From: Arbacia lixula
Lineage: Eukaryota; Echinodermata; Echinoidea; Arbacioida; Arbaciidae
Length of the DNA: 64,000 nt
Reading direction: 5' to 3'
Assembly (NCBI GenBank): GCA_963669155.1
Contig: OZ022596.1
Coordinates: 3,373,304 to 3,437,303, forward strand
Shown: positions 59,850 to 64,000 of the stretch, in pieces
Position numbering within the stretch: the first letter of the stretch is position 1
Layout: every line of letters begins with the position of its first letter
Made by a program: the position numbers and the translations under genes
Notes under the pieces: model-generated
What the model saw: the letters and a program-made list of their open reading frames with translations, nothing else
Told to the model about the DNA's origin: nothing
The model's database searches: none

Positions 59850-60510
59850 TGTTATGGAAGGATATGAAACAACTTTATTTCTTTGAACCCATGCGTGCCA
59901 CCGCCGAAAAATTTGTGGTTTCAGCATGTGCTTTTCAGGTGTTTTAACAATAACGAACAGGATGCGTAGCAACAGTTTCTCAGAGAGAACAAAAGAAATG
60001 TAGAGTCTTATTTCGCTTGTCCAGTTCTGTTGGATTGCATCAATTCTTTTGTGAGGAAAAGAGATATCAGCGAACAAAAATAAACAGTTTTTTTTCTAGT
60101 AAAGTATCTCAACTGCACGCAAATGCACGCAAACTCTGTTAATGAAAATACGCAGCCTTACATGTGATTTTGATAATGATTGAATTCCACATTTGCGGAA
60201 ATCCGGGAAAGTGCAGAAATTTGTTAATTGTGTTAGTAAGAATATTATCTTATATCTCCGTTTGTGCATCATTCAACAATTATTTAGAAGAAAACCGAGT
60301 GCAGGATCTTTAGTGGTGTTGTCCTTAACTTTCTAGTAAATTGCAAAATAATGTGATAAGAAACACAGCTTCGAGAGACAAAATAGGGAATTAAAGATAT
60401 TGCTTTCCAAGTTAACTACAGCTAAATGTCGGTGGCGCGCATGGGACATCAAAGCATTGTAATGATTTTGGAATGCTTTTGACATTCATTAGCACGCTTA
60501 TAGTATCCAT
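59850..60510 (+). repeat. Dispersed repeat copy in the 3' flank of the Harbinger gene
   Basis: Collinear with the minus strand of 38,930-39,660. It starts about 50 bp after the transposase stop, so it may be the element's 3' untranslated or subterminal part. Confidence 0.7.
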
Positions 60511-60774
60511 ACAGATGTTTGCATATATTATGCTCGAGTTGTTCCTCCTTCCTCACACATCCCTGGTTGCACACTGTATTTGCATTCTACATCCCTGTGC
60601 AAATTAACTATTTTACAAGCTCAACCTGTATGGTGTACTCCTGCTTCATGCACTCATCCACATAATTGTCTTCAAAAGGGATGAACTATTATTGTCTATG
60701 TCTGACATTTTTCAAACCAGATTGAACTAGACTTACATGTATGTGCTAAGGTTAGTCTAGTATTGATTACTTGC

Positions 60775-61475
60775 AGTTGGCAGCAAAATGATTCAACCCC
60801 CCCTTTCATTTTTCACATTCTGTCATAGTGAATGATATTGCAACAGCAGATTGCTACTCAACCATTAAGATAGTTAGCTGACAGTTAATTACTAAAGAAT
60901 CCCGGAGAAAAAAAAATCAAATTTTACCTCATACTTCACCTGAAATCGTAATTTGCGCCCAAAAAGCATGTTGCAAAATTATTCAACCCCCTATTTTACA
61001 CACAAGAAACAAATGCACAAATAGTGACAATTTTAAAGCCAGTGCATATATTCTGAGGTGAATGCTGATTTTATTTATTCTCCACCTGAAACTGGAACCT
61101 TTATATGCACAACTAACAAGTTGTAACATCATTGAAACCAGATGGGCATGTCTTTTAGTACTTTGTACAGCATCCACTTGCTGCAATGACCTCCTGCAGA
61201 CGAGATGAATGGCCTCTCCCAAGCTTCTCACAAGGCTCCTTTGGGATTTTGGCCCATTCCTCTTGCGCAATGGTCTTTAGTTAAGCATTGCTTGTTGGCC
61301 TACGTGTTGCAACAGCTTTCTTCAGATCCCACCACAAATTCTCTATTGGGATTAGGTCTGGAGACTGCGATGGCCACTCAAGGTGCGCAAGAGAAACACG
61401 TTCATCGCAACAAGTGCGCATCCAGGGATGCGCGTTTACAACGCCGAGATGCGTCGCGACACTGCTAGGCAACGC
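60775..61475 (-). mobile_element. Tc1/mariner transposon, C-terminal transposase fragment with one end
   Basis: On the minus strand: [20 protein letters not shown] then [13 protein letters not shown] (61,472-61,281). After an in-frame stop comes LKTIAQEEWAKIPKEPCEKL (about 61,275-61,215), ending GCCTKY-stop. This is the DDE C-terminal block of Tc1-type transposases. An A/T-rich tail runs to a GGGGGTTGAATCATTTTG-like end at about 60,780. The N-terminal two-thirds and the other end are missing. Confidence 0.85.
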
Positions 61476-61543
61476 AGCATTTCAAAATACTGTACTTCAC
61501 TGCACTTGATAAAGTCCACAGGAGTGGACGAAACGTTGTGCAT
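61468..61543 (+). ncRNA. Degenerate hammerhead-ribozyme-like motif (Penelope/retrozyme type)
   Basis: TTGATAAA, a perfect 6-bp stem GTCCAC-AGGA-GTGGAC, then GAAACG, copies the layout of a hammerhead core (CUGAUGA, stem II, GAAA). CAACG upstream (about 61,471) can pair with CGTTG (61,534-61,538) and GCAG with CTGC, as in a type III fold. The core departs from consensus at two positions, so activity is doubtful. Such motifs are known at the ends of Penelope-like retroelements; no Penelope RT is seen here. Confidence 0.5.
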
Positions 61544-61559
61544 TTCATTCAAGTAAGTT

Positions 61560-62139
61560 TTTCCAGCATTATTATTTATAATTATACTCTAATATGTACA
61601 TGTAAGGTTTGCTAAAAGGATTTGGTTTTACACATTGTAATCATTGATTTTAACATTTTTTTCCCCAACATATTGTGTTATGTACACATATGGAAATCGA
61701 GGAAAAAACTTTATTCATGTACTAGTATTTGTATTCACAGTGTTTGTATTCATGTACCAATTGTTTTTTTTTTTCTTTTTAGATTAGTGTTTTATATGTA
61801 TTAAAAAAGGTATAACAAAAACAACAATTTAAAATTGTTAATTTCTTATTATTAGTTGCTAGTATCCTGTGGATTTCTCCCGTGTGTGACTCCTCGGATT
61901 GGAACCAGAGCACAATGTTACCATATGACCACGCAAGTATATCACTTCCTGCCAGGTACAGCAGACAAATTACTATTCCCAAATCAAAGATTGTGTTCAG
62001 GGGAGTGGAAGCTTGACTGTACATTATTTTTTCATCAGGGATTGCCAAATGAGAAAAGTGATTATAAAGTTGCTTTGAATCGGTATGTTTGTTCTGAGCT
62101 TCCACTGGTATTGAGATCAATAGTACACAATCTTTAGTC
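61560..62139. other. No gene recognised, inside the 8.7-kb insertion
   Basis: Overlapping short ORFs on both strands at 61,779-62,137 with no recognised domain. This is the place where a transposase of the outer element might be expected, and I cannot support one. Confidence 0.5.
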
Positions 62140-63381
62140 TAAATGTCTGCATGTGGACATTCGGGTAATATTGGCATGGTTGGTATACTTTATGGTCAAT
62201 ATGGTATACAATATTACACTGTGCTTGGTTCCAGTTGACCAGTGTTTGCAGATTGTGAGGCTAACACTCCTGCTTTAGTGCAGTGGACTATGTGGTATGT
62301 GGCGTATGGCTACCAATGTGGTGGATTACATGTATGTGCTATTTGTAAATACCACAGTTTAGTAGATATGACAGACTATGTGGTCAATATCACAGTGTGG
62401 TGGACAATGTGACAGAGTATATGGTCTATGCCACAGTGTGGTGGACTGTGTAGTGATTGCCACAGTGTGCCGGACTGTGTGATTGACTGTGGTGAAAATC
62501 ACAGTGTGATAGACTGTGGTAATTACCACAGTGTGGTAAGCACCACACTGTAGTGCACTATGTGATTGGACTATGTGGTACAAACCACAGTGTGATAGAC
62601 TGTGTGGTAAATACCACAGTGTGGTGAGCAGTACACACTGTGGTGGACTATGTGGTGAATACCACAGTGTGGTGCACTATGTGATTGCACTATGTGATTG
62701 GACTATGTGGTAAAAACCACAGTGTGATAGACTGTGGTAAATACCACAGTGTGGTAAGCAGTACACACTGTGGTGGACTATGTGGTGAATACCACATTGT
62801 GGTGCACTATGTGATAGGACTATGTGGTAAAAACCACAGTGTGATAGACTGTGGTAAATACCACAGTGTGGTAAGCAGTACACACTGTGGTGGACTATGT
62901 GGTGAATACCACAGTGTGGTGCACTATGTGATAGGACTATGTGGTAAAAACCAGTGTGATAGACTGTGGTAAATACCACAGTGTGGTGAGCCGTACACAC
63001 TGTGGTTGACTATGTGGTGACTACCACAGTGTGGTGGACTATGTGTTTATAACCCTGTGGTACACAGTGTGTGAGACTGTATGGTTTAATCGACAGTGTG
63101 TTTACTATGTGTTTTGTACCGTGTGGTGAAGCTGTGAAATTTCCCATAGTGTTTTATGGCTGTGTTTTGGACCCTGTGGGCAACTGTTTCACAGTGTGGT
63201 AACGCTGTGTTTCACAGTGTGGTAAAAACACAGTGTTACCACACGTCCCAAAATCATATATTACCCACACGGTGCTATTACTCTGTGTTACACACTGTGT
63301 TACACACTGTGTTACACACTGTGTTATACACTTTGTTACACAGTGTGGCAACACTGTGTTACACAGTGTGGCAACACTGTG
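62140..63381 (+). repeat. Right CACAGTGTGG-rich tandem array
   Basis: Dense CCACAGTGTGGT / ACTATGTGGT / GACTGTGGTAAATACC motifs. A longer unit of about 120 bp repeats around 62,680-63,000, and TGTGTTACACAC units lie near 63,280-63,340. The motif class mirrors the left array in inverted sense. Confidence 0.85.
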
Positions 63382-64000
63382 TTCTTTCCATAAGGGTCAC
63401 TTTGGTGGGATCTGCTGCGGTCTGCTTGTAGTAGTAGGCCCTGCCTCTGAACAAGCCAAAATATATTAATCTGGCCAGTGCGTATGGCAAGCCGTTTTAA
63501 CATTTATTCCTATTTCTTGATATCAAGAATTGCCATTGCTTTACTACACAAAACCATTTCTTGATATCAAGAATTCGAATTCGTGATATCAAGAAATAGG
63601 AATAAATGTTAAAACGGCTTGCCATAAGTGCGAAAGTTGGCTGCTCTATGTCTCACGTAAGGCAGTCTATCAAGCAACAGTCTATCCTAAGTCTCTGGTA
63701 GATAGTAGTTGGTGATCAGCGAGTCGTGGGCAGATAGAGGAATATCCTCAATCAAAACTCGTAGTGTATCCTCTCTCTTGTATATTAGAAATGGGTTTGC
63801 GTCGTCCGCTGCCACGTTCACATTTCTCATGTTCAAACCATTTGTAATCAGGTTCACATAGGCCTCTGTACTTTCTGTGTAAAATCTCCACAAACCACCA
63901 ATGCGTTGAATTACCTTTACTTCTCCATTCGGAACTACTGGTACAAGAACATTACCCCACCGACAGTTTTATATCGGTGATCGTGAATATACCTCGATGT
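63382..64000 (-). mobile_element. L1/Tx1-like LINE ORF1, N-terminal part, continues past window end
   Basis: On the minus strand: VIQRIGGLWRFYTESTEAYV, NPFLIYKREDTLRVLIEDIP and LSAHDSLITNY (63,893-63,687), a typical Tx1-type ORF1 N-terminal domain. After a 142-bp MITE (63,484-63,625) the stretch GLFRGRAYYYKQTAADPTKV (63,480-63,400) follows. It leads into the knuckle found at 54,691, on the other side of the 8.7-kb insertion. Confidence 0.75.
63484..63625. mobile_element. 142-bp MITE with ~46-bp inverted ends
   Basis: Starts ATGGCAAGCCGTTTTAACAT and ends with the exact inverse, both arms running into TTCTTGATATCAAGAA. It interrupts the LINE ORF1. It belongs to the same family as part of 51,785-52,205. 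Confidence 0.85.

Larger units (their letters stand above)
54693..63381. mobile_element. ~8.7-kb composite insertion with inverted ends and CACAGTG subterminal arrays
   Basis: The left end CACAGTGTTGCCACAGTGTG (54,693) and the complement of the right end (63,381) match at 19 of 20 bases. The internal CAGTGTTGCCA resembles hAT termini. Subterminal repeats rich in CACAGTGTGGT fill 54,693-55,405 (units of about 137, 113 and 132 bp) and 62,140-63,381. Inside are the Harbinger gene, a dispersed repeat, a Tc1 fragment and a ribozyme-like motif. The insertion splits a LINE ORF1. I could not find a clear target-site duplication, and no transposase for the outer element is recognised. Confidence 0.6.

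Noticed and set aside
54693-63381. CACAGTG motifs as V(D)J-type recombination signals or a RAG-like transposon
   Set aside because: The heptamer match is part of a tandem CACAGTGTGGT array. I found no nonamer at 12 or 23 bp and no RAG-like coding sequence.
62359-63469. His/Tyr/Cys-rich ORFs in the right array
   Set aside because: Products of the CACAGTGTGG tandem repeat on both strands.

Overview
The window is animal nuclear DNA. It has split genes with GT-AG introns, tRNA-derived SINEs, several LINE clades, Harbinger and Tc1 DNA transposons, many foldback MITEs and long simple repeats. The repeat style and the two conserved genes suggest a marine invertebrate, probably a deuterostome such as an echinoderm. 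That placement is inference only.

Two host genes sit in the middle, tail to tail. WDR4 (+, ATG 12,722 to stop 30,090, ten coding exons, 469 aa) encodes the WD40 partner of the tRNA m7G46 methyltransferase. SAP30BP (-, ATG 44,269 to stop 38,592, seven coding exons, 415 aa) encodes an HCNGP-domain nuclear splicing and transcription cofactor. Every splice junction in both models keeps phase.

The standout signal is that edges of exons in both genes have been copied many times beside the parent exon. The WDR4 last-exon acceptor plus about 60 coding bases forms a ~134-bp array with about 54 acceptors (22.5-29.9 kb). The WDR4 exon-5 end plus donor has three direct and at least two inverted copies (16.5-18.7 kb). 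The WDR4 stop-codon region recurs about ten times in the 3' flank. The SAP30BP exon-6 end plus donor is triplicated (39.66-39.97 kb). The SAP30BP terminal coding segment forms a ~130-bp array of about 17 clear and 4 decayed copies (35.7-38.7 kb). Many copies keep splice sites and reading frame, so they could act as decoy or alternative exon ends.

The flanks are transposon-rich. A repeat of about 4.3 kb lies on the left (3.4-7.7 kb) and inverted on the right (47.9-52.4 kb), in both places next to an L1/Tx1-type LINE. At the right end a LINE ORF1 is split by an insertion of about 8.7 kb (54,693-63,381). The insertion has short inverted ends, CACAGTG-rich subterminal arrays and an apparently intact four-exon Harbinger transposase (353 aa, DDE residues present), plus a Tc1 fragment and a degenerate hammerhead-ribozyme-like motif. 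I recognised no retrovirus-like, LTR or Polinton element.
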